Shown piece by piece: positions 22,291 through 33,799 of a stretch of 64,000 bases of DNA; within the stretch, counting starts at the first letter, position 1; each line of letters opens with the position of its first letter. The DNA lies in assembly GCA_963682175.1 (NCBI GenBank), contig OY821777.1, positions 21,720,001 through 21,784,000 of the forward strand, read 5' to 3'. Source of the stretch: Triglochin maritima. Taxonomy: Eukaryota > Streptophyta > Magnoliopsida > Alismatales > Juncaginaceae. Position numbers and translations under genes: made by a program. Under the pieces are notes generated by a model. It saw only the letters and a program-made list of their open reading frames with translations, ran no database searches and was not told the origin of the DNA.

Positions 22291-23385
22291 TCTTTGCTCG
22301 AATTAAATTCGAGTGGGACAGTAATAGGGCCGTGTAGTGAATGCATGACTTCAGAGATATTATCTGTAACCCTTGTCGGGGTTTCAGAGTCATGTACCTC
22401 TTCCTCCGGCATAGGTACTCCCACCTCGATTGAGGTGTCATACACAGATGCCGCTGCCTCTGATGCGGATTGAACCACATTTATTTGTTGCTCTTCTTGA
22501 ATTTCTTCGAGAACTACATTACTCCCATTTGTCTGTTTGGAAAGAAATTCTTTTTCCAAAAAGGCACCATCACGATCAACAAACACTTTGTTCTATGACT
22601 CGTTATAGAAGTAATAGCCCTTAGTTTCTTTGGGATAACCCACAAAGAAATATTTGTCTGACTTAGGTGCAAGCTTATCACAGAGTAAACGTTTTACATA
22701 AGCTTCACATCCCCAGACTTTCAGGAAAGACAACTTTGGAACTTTTCCAGTCCATATCTCATATGGAGTCTTTTCCACAGCTTCTAACGGAGTTCTATTT
22801 AGTGTAAAAGCAGGTGTTTCTAGAGCATATCCCCAGAAGGATACCAGAAGACTGACAAAACTCATCATAAATCGAACCATGTCTAACAATGTTTGATTTC
22901 TCCTTTCGGACACACCATTTATTGTGGTGTTCCTGGTGGAGTTAGTTGTGAAACAATTCCACAATTTCTAAGATGATGATTGAATTCTTGACTTAAATAC
23001 TCGCCACCACGATCAAATCGTAATGATTTGATTTTCTTGCCAAGTTGGTTCTCTACTTCATTCTGAATCTGTTTGAACTTTTCAAACGATTTGTTTTTAC
23101 GTTTCATTAAGTATACGTAACCATATCTACTTAAGTCATCAGTAAACGTGATAAAGTAATTGAAACTTCCTCTAGGCATGGAACTCATTGGACCACACAC
23201 ATCTGTATGTATGAGTCCAAAATGTTCTCTTGCTCTCTCACCCTTTCCTGTAAAAGGTGTTTTTGTCATCTTTCCCATCAAACAAGATTCACATGTATCG
23301 TATGATTCTAAATCAAATGATGCTAGAAGTCCATTTGTTCGAGCTTCTGCATGCGTTTCTAGTTGATGTGACCAAGGCGACAATG
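22290..23385 (-). pseudogene. Copia B integrase
   Basis: Blocks include CESCLMGKMTKTPF with the zinc-finger cysteines, HTDVCGPM (first catalytic Asp), FTDDLSRYGYVYLM, SLRFDRGGEYLS (second Asp), NGVSERRNQTLLDMV (Glu), and the copia-specific YEIWTGKVPKLSFLKVWGCE. A frameshift near 22950 splits it. The 22284-22586 part is a Ser/Glu-rich linker between integrase and RT. Confidence 0.85.
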
Positions 23386-23810
23386 CCAGAGGTAAGTGGG
23401 ATTCAATTCGTTTGATTTTTGCATTTTGGTGTTTATGTTGAAGATCTGACGATCTAATTCAAGTAAATAGAGACCATTAATCAATTTAGCACTGACATAA
23501 ATCATGTCATCTTTATAGATAGAACAACATTGATTCTTTATTATCAATGAATAACCTTCAATATCCAATACTGAAGATGAAACAATGTTTCTACCAATAG
23601 CGGGAACAAAATAGCAATTATTAAGTTCTAGAACTAAGCCTGAGGGCAAACATAAATCATAAGATCCTACAGCTAGTGCAGCAACTCTTGCTCCATTTCC
23701 AACTCGTAGATCAACTTCCCCTTTTGCCAAGTTCCTAATTCTTCTTAGTCCATGCACATGTGAAATAATGTGGGATGCACATCCGGTATCAAATACTCAT
23801 GAAGAAGAAT
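23359..23810 (-). pseudogene. Copia B protease and pre-integrase
   Basis: VFDTGCASHI (about 23770-23800) has the aspartic protease D-T-G motif. A stop lies just before it. The frame then runs through LVLELNNCYFVPAIGRN and ends with LWHCRLGHIN, the GAG-pre-integrase zinc motif. Confidence 0.8.
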
Positions 23811-23852
23811 TTGCTAAATTAACATCAATAACAAGAATACTTGAAGAAGAAG

Positions 23853-24665
23853 CTAATGCGCCATTCTTCTTGTCCTCCAAGTACTTCGGGCAATTTCTCT
23901 TCCAATGGCCAGTGCCAGTGCAGTAGAAACACTTGGTGTCAGAATCAGCACCTTTGGCTTTGGGATTGACAACTTTCTTTCCTTTTCCTGTAGGCCCTTG
24001 CTTGTTCTTTCCACCACCCGACTTCTTAAATCCCTTCCCTTTTGAATCATCAAAACTTCACTTTTAGATTCTAAGGTCCTAATGTTTTGCTCAGCAGATT
24101 TCAACATACCATGCAATTCTTCCAAAGTCTTTTCCAAACCTTGCATGTTGAAGTTCAACCTAAATTGGTTAAACCCATCATGGAGTGAGTGGAGAACAAT
24201 GTCTATGGCCAACTCTTGACCATAGGGAAACCCAAGTCGAGCCGTGTTCTCAAAAAGACCGATCATCTTCAAAACATGGGGCCCAACAGGTTTGCCACTC
24301 TCGAGATGACTCTCGAGAATAGTCTTTGAGGTCTCATACCTCTCCATCCGGGACTGCATCTGGAACATGTTCCTTAGCTGTTGAATGATAGTATATGTAT
24401 CCATGTCCACAAACCTCTTTTGAAGGTTAGTGTCCATAGTTGCCAACATTAGGCAGGTTACTGCGAATACTACTCTCAGCAGCTTGCTCCTCATCAGTCG
24501 AGGTGGAAGTCAATTTTGGGATAGGAGTTTTAAGGACATCCTCTTTGTTTTTTGACTTGAGAACAATTCTCAGATCCCTTTCCTAATCAAGGAAATTATT
24601 TTCGTTCAGCTTGTCCTTCTCAAGGATAGAACAAAGATTGAAAGTGGTATTACTATTTCCGGCCA
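23853..24665 (-). pseudogene. Copia B gag
   Basis: An ATG at 24665 starts MAGNSNTTFNLCSILEKDK, which runs into an in-frame stop after NNFLD. Gag continues in the 213-residue frame with NMFQMQSRMERYETSKTIL, GLFENTARLGFPYGQELA and NFNMQGLEKTLEELHGMLK. In another frame the CCHC knuckle reads CFYCTGTGHWKRNC (about 23875-23935). At least one frameshift and one stop are present. Confidence 0.8.
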
Positions 24666-25479
24666 TTAATCTACATTTGAAAAAAAGAATTGCAAGTTTA
24701 TTACGTTTGTCATAAATAGCTCAAAACATTTAAACAATTTAAATAGTTAAGCTAAAACATACTACTTAATCTATAATTTGTCCCTTATTTAAGTAGTGAT
24801 TCCAAGACTCTATTTCACATAATGTTAAGCGGACTTTGGCCCTTCCTCAACACTAGGTGATCAAGGTAAGTAAACTCTTTTACTAGTTATAACTCATATA
24901 ACTCTTGGTTGGTAGGTAACATCTTATGTTAAAATTCCCACTCATTTGCCTCAAAATCCAAAACTCTTTTGATGATTTTTTGAGATCAACCAAATTTAAA
25001 CATGTAAACCCCTTCTTTGAATTTACCCGTACTATCCCAAGAGAAAAGGTGACGCCTTGTTATGGCATAACCCATCACCAATTTTTGGGGGCTTCACAGG
25101 CGTCAATTTGGAAAGGCATGTAAACTCAATTTTTAAGGACTTATGTTTATTATGTTTATTTATCATGTGAACTCATAACATAAACATTCAACATTCACAA
25201 ACATACACAAAGCATGCAAAATAAATCGTGATCCTAGTATGACCCCTACTCCTAAAAGACTAATCTTCATAGGAACACCGTCTTCAACGCCTTGGATCTC
25301 CATCCTTAATTTTTCAATCAAGCTCACAAGACAAAAAATATATATATAATCCTAATTACTATTACAATAATACACCACGATACACATATCGTATAAAATA
25401 AATAAAACAATAAAATTAGGATTTACAAAATAATGTGCAACGATACGCAGATCGTATTTTGGGTCATACTAATCATCTC

Positions 25480-25630
25480 ACAAAACCATACATTCATAAT
25501 ATCACATATTATAAACATACACCATGCATTCACAATAATATCACATATCACACATAATATTACTCATCCATGCATAATATCATCCACGCATAATATCACA
25601 TATCATCCATGCATAATATCATACATTTAC
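25480..25630. repeat. Short tandem repeat (CATGCATAATATCA type)
   Basis: Repeated units around CATCCATGCATAATATCACATAT occur with variable trimming. Confidence 0.55.
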
Positions 25631-25734
25631 AAGTGAATGAAAAATATTTTAATCAAATTAATAAGTTTTATTTAAACTAATCAAATCATCCACTTAAATT
25701 AGTCAATCAATCTTTTATGTGTTTTAATTAAATA

Positions 25735-25945
25735 AATCAAAACATGCATATTACTATAAATCAAAGTAATCAATGTTGCATCTTATATGATAAATCTAAT
25801 TTATCAAGCATATATGTTTAAATTACCATAAACATGCACATTACCATAAATCAAAGTAATCAAGGTTGCATCATATATGGTAAATCTAATTTTTCAAGCA
25901 TATATGTTTAAATTACCATAAACATGCACATTACCATAAAATTTA
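25735..25945. repeat. Tandem repeat, about 105-bp unit, two copies
   Basis: Both copies run through 'aaatcaaagtaatcaa', 'gttgcatc', 'aaatctaattt' and 'caagcatatatgtttaaat', differing by a few bases. Confidence 0.7.
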
Positions 25946-26572
25946 TTGAGCTTCAAGCCCAATCCGAAAATTGTAAATAAAATTCATAACTCCCACTCAA
26001 AATCATACATGATCTAATCACATATTAACCCTAAAATCATGCATGTACTTAAAACAACAATTGTTCTTAATATGCATGGACATTTAAACAACTTTTGTTC
26101 AAATGTTATGGTCCTATAAAATCTGAAAATTTTATAATATCAATTTATCAACATGTTAATCAACATTATCATAAATATGGGATGGAATTAGGGCTTAGTT
26201 ATTTTGAGTGACAAAATTATGCAACAAAACAAAAAGAAACAATTTCTAAAAATCATATGCACTAAAAAATCCAGTCCATCAAAACATATGATGTTCAGAA
26301 ATAAAACATGTTTAGTTTCAGACACGTTTAATTTCAGAAAATAAAACTACATCATAGCAACGAAGAAAGGTAAAAGAGAACCCTATTTTTTCCGGTAATG
26401 TTCAAACGTTAATGTTGAAAACGTTTTTAGTTTTTCTTTTCCTGTTCAAAACCAAGCTTCAAAGCCATGGTTTTTAAACGTTAATGTTTTTTTTTCTTTC
26501 GGTAATGTTCAAAACCAAAGCATCAATAGAATTTTTTTTCTTTCGGTCTAACCCTTAAAATCACATGCACGA

Positions 26573-26585
26573 TGCTCTATTACCA
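26573..26585 (-). other. Degenerate primer binding site of copia B
   Basis: The minus strand reads TGGTAATAGAGCA, two changes from the initiator-Met primer TGGTATCAGAGCA. Confidence 0.6.
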
Positions 26586-26789
26586 TTGAAGGGTTACGAT
26601 GAAAAAACACAGCGGAAAAATAACATAGAAACAATTTCTAAATTCATCAACCACCCAAGATCTATGCACATGATAATAATGAGGAAAACTGATGTACAAC
26701 TATTTATACCTTTGATGCGTGCCTTTTTCTTGCTCACGGAAGAGGTGCGGAGAATCCCAACTGTGATTCCTCTACTCGGGACACACGAA

Positions 26790-28345
26790 TGATTGATCGT
26801 TTTATTTAAACCGCAAGTGCACGGCCGCGTTGAAGCGGTGGCAAATACGGGTCGTCCGCGGAGACGTGTGTCGACGTTTGGTTTGAGCGAAGGCGAGTGG
26901 TAAAAAATGGAGAGAAAGGTTGATTACACTAAAGTACACTAAGATGCAAAAGTAAATGAAAGATAAGCAATAAAACTAAACCTCATAGGGGGTAGAGAAA
27001 TAATGTGAATAGAAAGATGTGTGTGTGTTCAATTAAGCTCCTCACAACATGTAGTGCATGAAATCATAAAACTATATCCAACTTTGCCTTCACATGAATT
27101 AAGATAAGACTACATCATTAAAACATACAAGACAATAATTGGAATGAAGCTAAATAAACTCATGTATAAAGACAAGACCCTACTATGCCTCCACATGAAT
27201 TAAGATAAGACTACATCATTAAAAAATACAAGACATTAACTAAGGTAAAGGCAACAAGAGTACATACACTATAAATTGTGTTTCCAATGTTAATTCCTCC
27301 ATCCATATCCTAACATTATCATTCCCCATAAAATAGGTTCACTACTCAAAACATAAGCTAAGCTTCATTCAAGATCATTAGCATATCAAAGATAAGAGTG
27401 AAAACTCATTAGATGGTTATGGAAATCATATAAATCTAGAGGCATTAAGATAACACACACTTAGTACACTACATGATCATATCACATATTTCTCCACCCC
27501 CCAAATGGGGATGGAACTACTCACACATATTTAAACTAACTACTCTAACAAAATGAAGCATAATACTGAAATGAAATTACCCTAAGAATGCAAGAATTAT
27601 TAAAGAAGCTTAAAAGGAAAGGAAAGACTAAACAAGCATGCACAAATTAAAAGACAAATTAAAAGAAACTAAAAGAATTATTTTATTAACAAATGACTCA
27701 CATTGAATGTAGCATTCTTCTCCACCTTGAGTTTTGCTTCAAGGCTCACTCCTTAGTAGAGAGAATGCCACCAAGCAATGGGTAGTTTACAATAGAAGGT
27801 GAAGAGTTCTATTTATAGTCAAAGAAAAAGGCACTCCGGGACAATCCCCCGATGTGGGACTAAACAAATACCAGCAATGGACTAAATACACACTAATACG
27901 CGACCCACCAAAATCGTAGCGTATTTGGGCCAAAACAGACCGCCAATTAGCGGTCCTGGACCACCAATTGGCGGTCTATATGGTCCGGATCACGCTGGAT
28001 TTTATTCTGGGCTTTTTTGGATGTCTTTGTTGGTCTTTTATGCATCTACTTCACTTTTTGGAGCTCCGACCCAAATAGAATTGCCAAAATATTCCCCATG
28101 ATGGTGTGGAGTTTTCTATTTTGCTCTTTGGTCCTTCGGTCTGACGTTCAGCTCATTCTCCCTTGCGTCTTAGTCCCCAGGTCTCACAATTAAGTCTTTT
28201 TTCCCTGCTTTTGGGTCCTTTCATGCTTCATCTCTTCAAACCTATTTATTTCTGAAATTCAAACATAAAACTTGTCACGTAGCATTGATTAGGTGTAAGA
28301 TAATGGATATAAGATACAAATATAAGCATGAAATGATGTCAATCA
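26790..28345 (-). mobile_element. Athila-like solo LTR, reverse orientation
   Basis: Starts TGATTGATCG and ends TGTCAATCA. Flanks are ACGAA (26785-26789) and ATGAA (28346-28350), a 5-bp duplication with one C/T difference. The LTR body matches 46651-47965 and 50794-52335. It carries two CCGCCAATTGG-type palindromes at 27938-27978. Confidence 0.85.
27810..27860 (-). promoter_or_regulatory. USE-like box plus TATA box (reverse LTR)
   Basis: On the minus strand GTCCCACATCG (27860-27850) precedes TATAAATA (27817-27810) with 32 nt between. Confidence 0.6.
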
Positions 28346-28606
28346 ATGAACCACGGACTAAACTCCACCAACACGTTAGCTAGAACGAGAGGGATGAAAG
28401 AACAAACTTCTTCCTTGGTGGTGGATGGGGGGACGGCTAGGGTTTTAGGAGAGAAATAGATTGCTCACTTTTTTCTCTTCTTTTCCATATATTTATAGAC
28501 CTCTCTTAAGCTAACCCTAATCTCCTTAGGTAAGTGAGCTTAATGGACCCTTATCCACCCATTTGTTTAGCCCATAGATTCTAATGTGTGTAACACTTTG
28601 TTGACA

Positions 28607-29105
28607 CCAAAAAATTGTTTTTGACTAAAAAATATTAATAATACTATGAAAATCGATGAAGTATAGCTTGAAACTTGTACGGATTTATGGCTACTATGAT
28701 AAGTATATTAAGATGATGATTCCATAATTTCAAGTTTAAATGGGGAAAGACTGAAAAAGCCCATTTAAAATAAAACAAAATAGAGTAAGAATGTCATGCA
28801 CGTCCATGTGCATATTTGGAAACATGGATCCTTCACACAAAAAAAGGGAGAACAGTGCATGTCCATAATCCCACGTTCCATGCACCACGTCTACCCATCA
28901 TCTCAACCTTACTTATAAACTTCCATACGTTAACCCATGATCCTCCACTTCAACCTTAACCTCCCATGCTAATTCAACCTTATAAATACACATACACATA
29001 CATATACGTTAAAAAAACTCCATACACACATAAACCCAAACCTCGATGAGAGATAATCGTGAAAAAAGAGGGAGAGAAGAAAGGAACCAATTACAGTACA
29101 TATAC
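28607..29105. other. Unassigned AT-rich DNA, possibly LTR-derived
   Basis: No gene seen. A TATAAATA-like site occurs near 28980 in an otherwise AT-rich stretch. The text resumes at 30915 beyond the solo LTR. Confidence 0.3.
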
Positions 29106-29490
29106 TGTTAAGACCTAATCCTTGTTTAGGGACTAAACCCATGAAATTAGGGAGGAGGCATGGGTTGTAGTGTGCATGCATGGGGAAGAGGGGAGAAAAG
29201 AATGGGGTTTAGGGTTTAGGTGTGGCCGGCACTGTAGCATGCATGGGTTGTGGTGTATAAGAAGAAACTCATCTCTCTCTCTCTCTTTTTGGTTTTCATC
29301 CGTTTTTTACCCAAACTCACCCATTCTTCTTGCATCCCGGCGACCAGAGGAGGAAGGAGGAGAGCCCCGGCGACGTGGTGGAGGCGCAAGCAAAGGAGAA
29401 GCGACGAGAATGGAGGAAAGAGGGAGTCGAGGCTAGAAGCGACGCCGAAGGAGGAGGAGCTCGCCGCACACGTCTTCTTCACGGTGAAAG

Positions 29491-30640
29491 GTATGCCAAG
29501 TCTTCATAATAACTCCCTAAGTAGTGTGGGAGTGTAGGGGGCGGCGTTGGTGTCGTTTCCCCGGCGAAAAACCCACTCAACCAAGGTTGAAGACGACTGG
29601 TTCGGTCGACCGTTGTGTGTCTCGGTCGACCGAACATCGTCTAAAGGATGCCTGTTCAGTGGCGATTATGTATTGTTCGGTCGACCATGTAAGGTTCGGT
29701 CGATCGATATAAGTGAATATTAACTTACTGCTCGAAAACGGTCGAACGACGTCTGTGTGACGGTTGACCGTTTATGCCTAATTTAAGTGGGAATCTAAGG
29801 GTTATATTAGCCGGTCGACCGGTGGTATTTCGGTCGACCGAATCCCAGTAGATATGTTACACAGACCTTCGGCCGACCGAGTGTGTGTCTCGGTCGACCG
29901 AACTGCACAAAGTCGGTCAAGAGCGTTGACCATCTAAACGGTCGACCGCTCTGGATCCGGTCGACCGACCGCGTGCAGTTTCCTGTAGTGAAGTGTCTGC
30001 TGATCCGGTCAACCGAAAGAGTTTCGGTCGACCGAATACAGGGGGCAGGATTCATGCAGTTTTCCTTATCGGTTGAACGGACCCTGGTTCGACCGACAGG
30101 ATATATGTATATAAAATGTATAGCGTAGACCTTCCAAACGATCGACCGCTAGATTTGACCTTGTTCGACTGGTGGGTCGAAGTAATTTCTTTGGTGGATG
30201 TATCCACACGCGAGACGTCGAGCATAGGCGACTACCGGCTGCCGAGCCCACGGTCGATCACCGGACCTCGGAGCTACGGATTTCCCCTACGACGAGAGCG
30301 TATTTCAGTTGGACCCCTTGAGCCTATGCGGCAGAGGGATGTCTTCCATGCCTGTGTGGGTGGTCGATGCCTTCTTCCTTGTGTAGGGAGGGGTTGCACT
30401 TTCTGTGTGTCGAAGAGCGAGGTCACTCGTGCCTGTGGGGCCGAGAGACGCCTTCTTCCATGTGTAGGAAGGGGATGCACTTTCCTTGTGTTGGAGAGCG
30501 GAGGCAATCAGTGGGCCCGAGGCGGATTTGCATTGCATGCGCATTCATGGCTTTTCGTATTTGTTTCTATTTATGATGGGAGATGTTGGCATACGGGGTT
30601 CCTTGCGGGAACTCAGGCAGATTTTATGTTTCATTTTCAG
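29491..30640 (+). other. Predicted LTR leader intron
   Basis: Donor GAAAG|GTATGCCAAG and acceptor TTCATTTTCAG|GG bracket 1150 nt holding the palindrome array. The hairpin GGGTTCC-TTGCG-GGAACTC sits at 30596-30614. Confidence 0.5.
29600..30165. repeat. CGGTCGACCG palindrome array
   Basis: About twenty copies, exact or with one or two changes, spaced 15-40 bp apart, for example at 29602, 29622, 29812, 29831, 29891, 29940 and 30025. The bases between copies differ, so only the palindrome is conserved. Confidence 0.8.
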
Positions 30641-30919
30641 GGAGCAGGCAGTCGTAGGTTGGTGGTGACTGAGGGGAGTACCTCCGGGATCGGGTCCTGT
30701 CTTCGTATCTTTTTTGTAGAGGTAGTGATTACAATAGTTATGTAGTAGACGTGTAATCACTCTTTTGACACTCTGTATTATGACTTCCACGTGGAGATAT
30801 TTTATATATATATATTCAGTTGACTTTCCAGTAACGTGCCCTTGTTGACCGTTGACGGTCGTATGTTGTATGTTTTAATTTGAAAATTTTCTTCCGCTGT
30901 TTCGGGACGTTACATATAC

Positions 30920-31320
30920 GCACAACTCCGGACAATATACAACACCGACAACAATTCGGCCTCTCCGGTTTCATCCAACGCCGACTCCAACTTGGCAGCC
31001 GTGACAACTCCGGCAACGACGACTCCGCAGCCGCTCCAACTTGCAACAACAAAGACTCCGGCAACAACGTCGTCTTCATAACAATCCCGCGACGACTTCG
31101 ACGCTATCGCCCGCGAAGATTTCGACAAATTCCCGACAACATACAACGTCGACGACAACCTGACGGCTCCGGACATACACCTTTGACAACTCCAGATAAC
31201 ATACAACGTTGACAACAATTCGACGACCCCGGCTTCATCAACAACTCCGTTGCAACTCCGGCAAGTGCAACATTAGCACCGGCGATTGCTTCGTCAAAAT
31301 AATAATAACGATAATAATTT
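30920..31320. repeat. ACAACTCCGGC-rich degenerate repeat
   Basis: Imperfect repetition of ACAACTCCGGCAACGACGACTCC-like units and of 'acatacaacgtcgacaac' (30935, 31138 and 31200). It gives open frames in several phases, but they are low-complexity and carry no domain. Confidence 0.5.
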
Positions 31321-31339
31321 TAATGAAATGTATACGGGT

Positions 31340-31535
31340 GGCTACTCCCTTGGGGATTCGTACCCATCCGTGTACTTAACGACCGTTCTGGCATCTTCCT
31401 TTTAAGGAATCGAACCCAGACGGTCGCCCGTTTAGCCAAACGGCCACCTCCCTTGGGCAATCGTGCCCGTTTGGCTTGGGAAAATACGTCATCCCGGCCT
31501 CTTCCTTTTGAGGAATCGAACCCAGTTTGATCATT
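31340..31535 (-). repeat. Repeat with tRNA T-loop-like motifs
   Basis: The minus strand carries TGGGTTCGATTCCT twice (about 31405-31420 and 31508-31523) and a related TGGGTACGAATCCC (31354-31368), each followed by AAAGGAAGA or CCAAGGG. GGTTCGATTCC matches the Pol III B-box consensus, but no cloverleaf or A box is convincing. This could be a decayed SINE-like repeat. Confidence 0.35.
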
Positions 31536-31759
31536 TATATTTTGGTACAAGAAAAAGGGACGCCGGAAGGCTACCGAATTTATCGCAGAAATTAAACATG
31601 TATTATCATGATGTGATATAATTGATATTCGAGTGGTTATAAAAATTTGGAAAGAAAGAAATGCTTATATCAAATTACTGTCAAAATCTTATCACGATCT
31701 TTTTAATTTCAACTAATCCAATCCAAAGTTATGAAACCAAACACAATATAAAAAAAATA

Positions 31760-32110
31760 TAACTAAAGGGATTTGTTATCTAAACGGTGCAACCATCTCT
31801 CTCTTATTCCTATGACCAAATGAGTAATATCCAAAATCAATTCTGAGATATATATATCTAAACGGTGCAACCATCTAATAGTGTTTATATATATCTAAAC
31901 GGTGTGTTATAAGGGAATAACCGATTGAATAACCCCTGAATTATAGTGTTTATATATTAATGTTACCCAGGAAACTTGACCTTTTAATTATAGTGTTTAT
32001 ATATTTATCTAAACGGTGCAACCATCTAAACATGTTAACCCAAGATCATGAGATATATATATATATCTGAACGGTGCAACCATCTGTCTCTTATTCCTAT
32101 GACCAAATGA
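31760..32110. repeat. Dispersed short repeat (TCTAAACGGTGCAACCATCT)
   Basis: CTAAACGGTGCAACCATCT occurs at 31780, 31858, 32008 and (as CTGAACGG) 32068. The longer text 'cttattcctatgaccaaatg' with 'agtaatatccaaa' occurs at 31803 and 32090. 'atagtgtttatatat' recurs at 31880, 31943 and 31990. Confidence 0.6.
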
Positions 32111-32314
32111 GTAATATCCAAATTCACAAAAAAAAAATCATCAAGTGAAGTTAAAATAGCCTCACGTCAATAGGCCACAAATGAGTTGTATTCTAAACAA
32201 GAGTAAAATGGATCAAACAAATGCAGTTGATATCTGAGGACTTATTTATATTAATTGAATGGTGGAATTTGAGATAAACCGATTGTAAAGATCCAAAGGG
32301 AGAACCTATAGCCG

Positions 32315-32317
<3 letters not shown>

Positions 32318-32383
<66 letters not shown>
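32318..32383. repeat. (TA)n microsatellite, about 33 units
   Basis: Uninterrupted TA dinucleotides. Confidence 0.95.
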
Positions 32384-32385
<2 letters not shown>

Positions 32386-33069
32386 ACAATGATGACAAAC
32401 AAAAAAACATGTTCGTAAAACACATGTTGATGGTTTCTGAAAATACGTGAATTGGATTCCCGCAATCGATAGAAAATCTTAATACAAACTAATATTCATA
32501 AGACTACAAATATTGAATTAAAAGGTCATCCATCTATGTAACAGTAAGGTCATAGTCGCCGAAAGATACAAGTAGGTGTATAAAATTCATGAATCACACG
32601 TCAAGTTCTAGAACCATCAAAATGTGTCCCAATATAATTGACAAAAGCATATATTTTGCTTTGATTGCTACAGTTGGATTATATTCATGCAGCCAACAAT
32701 ATATTGCATAATTTGATTCAACTAAAATCCACGCACATGAAATGCAAAGGAATGAAATCAATGCAGTAACATATCTCTCCTCCACATATATCTACGTGCA
32801 TAGTAATAATGTTCCCATGCATATACCATATTACCATATAAAGATAAATTTGCATGTTAACCCTGTGAAAAGAATAAATAAGGTAATTCAGGGGTTATTC
32901 AATAGACTTAAACAAATCACAAATGGTATCTCTAATTGAGATCACAAATCCACCCCTAAATGTGGATAAATTGCAAAATAAATCTTTAAAGTTACAAAAT
33001 ATGTCAACGAACCTAAAAATTCGAAAACAAACATAAAACATACATATTGACTGCTCCAATAATAAGATA

Positions 33070-33790
33070 GGATGCATGCCAAGCTCGATCTTGGGTTCCC
33101 TCTCTCTTATCGTTGAAGTGGTCAGAAATTAAAATACGGACTGCCTTAGTCGTAGGCGAGGATGCACGCCAAGCATGATCTTGGGTTACCTCTCTCTTAC
33201 AGGCGATGAAGTCTTCATTTAACAAACAAATTAACAAACCCAAATACAAAATAAAACATATATACAAAACCCTCCGGGTCACGAGGCTAAACTATCCAAT
33301 ATACTTAACAAATTATATACATAAAACATTCTCCCAGTTATGAGATTAAACTAACTATTTGATAATATTTAAATATGAGAATCATCCGCAAAAATAACAT
33401 ACATATATACAAAAACCTTCTAGGTTACGAGGCTAAACTAATCTAACCCTTAGCGATATTTGGTAATGAGATAAACTAAAGTCGTCATACTCAAACAAAG
33501 CATATACACAATGGTGTCCTGAACAGGGGAATAAAATGTTTATGATGTCTCCTATAATACGAGACAATACCCCATATATACAAAACACCTCCTAGGTTAC
33601 GAGGCTAAACTAACCGTTTGTATGATATTCTAATATAAGAATTATCGTTGATAAATTGAACATATGTAACTCCTCCTCGTGACAAGGTTAAACTCACTAA
33701 TATTAGGTTGTCTTCGTGATAAAGTTGAAGCACCAAAACAAACATATACAAAACCCTCCTAGGTAAAGAGGCTAAACTGACCATACTGTG
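33070..33790. repeat. Degenerate tandem repeats (GAGGCTAAACTA type)
   Basis: A 55-bp block around 'gatgcatgccaagc...atcttgggtt' is doubled at 33070-33115 and 33160-33205. Then TACAAAACCCTCCTAGGTTA plus CGAGGCTAAACTA recurs with variation near 33260, 33320, 33405, 33575, 33665 and 33745, at 60-170 bp spacing. No gene seen. Confidence 0.6.
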
Positions 33791-33799
33791 ACGATATAT

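Larger units (their letters stand above)
24666..26572 (-). other. Copia B long leader, no gene seen
   Basis: About 1.9 kb of AT-rich DNA separates the gag ATG from the primer site, which is long for a copia leader. Inside are two tandem-repeat patches (25480-25630 and 25735-25945). No open frame has recognisable domains. An inserted fragment or a leader intron is possible. Confidence 0.45.
20915..28606 (-). mobile_element. Copia B element (Ty1/copia, Tork-like), 3' truncated
   Basis: Gag, protease, integrase, RT and RNase H remnants run from 24665 down to 20915. The RNase H coding sequence stops where the copia A LTR starts, and the 3' LTR is missing. A degenerate primer site (26573-26585) and a short 5' LTR of about 460 bp net (26587-28606) lie at the right. 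Clade assignment is tentative. Confidence 0.75.
26587..28606 (-). repeat. Copia B 5' LTR, split by a nested solo LTR
   Basis: In plus coordinates it begins TGAAGGGTTA and ends TTTGTTGACA. Removing the 1556-bp insertion and its duplicated bases leaves about 460 bp, usual for copia. A minus-strand TATA box lies near 28482-28492 (TATAAATATATGG on the minus strand). The right edge was chosen from the TG...CA rule and is not confirmed by a partner LTR. Confidence 0.6.
29106..30914 (+). mobile_element. Ty3/gypsy solo LTR with CGGTCGACCG array
   Basis: Starts TGTTAAGACC and ends GGGACGTTACA, with the perfect duplication TATAC at 29101-29105 and 30915-30919. No internal region. The body parallels the Tekay-1 LTR: CT-rich leader (29270-29290), donor-like AAAG|GTATGCC at 29491, palindrome array, GGCATACGGGG hairpin, TTTTCAG|GG acceptor at 30640. 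The several overlapping open frames at 30116-30790 are not gene-like. Confidence 0.9.

Noticed and set aside
30116..30745. 209-residue plus-strand frame and overlapping frames on both strands
   Set aside because: It lies inside a solo LTR, has low-complexity repeated segments (LLPCVGRGCTF twice) and open frames in several phases due to GC-rich repeats. No domain.
32193..32465. 90-residue frame over the TA microsatellite
   Set aside because: Most of it is an Ile/Tyr run translated from (TA)n.
31920..32905. Inverted 20-bp match ATTGAATAACCCCTGAATTA at both ends, possible DNA transposon
   Set aside because: The ends lack a clear target duplication, and the interior shows no transposase. A MITE-type hitchhiker is possible but unsupported.
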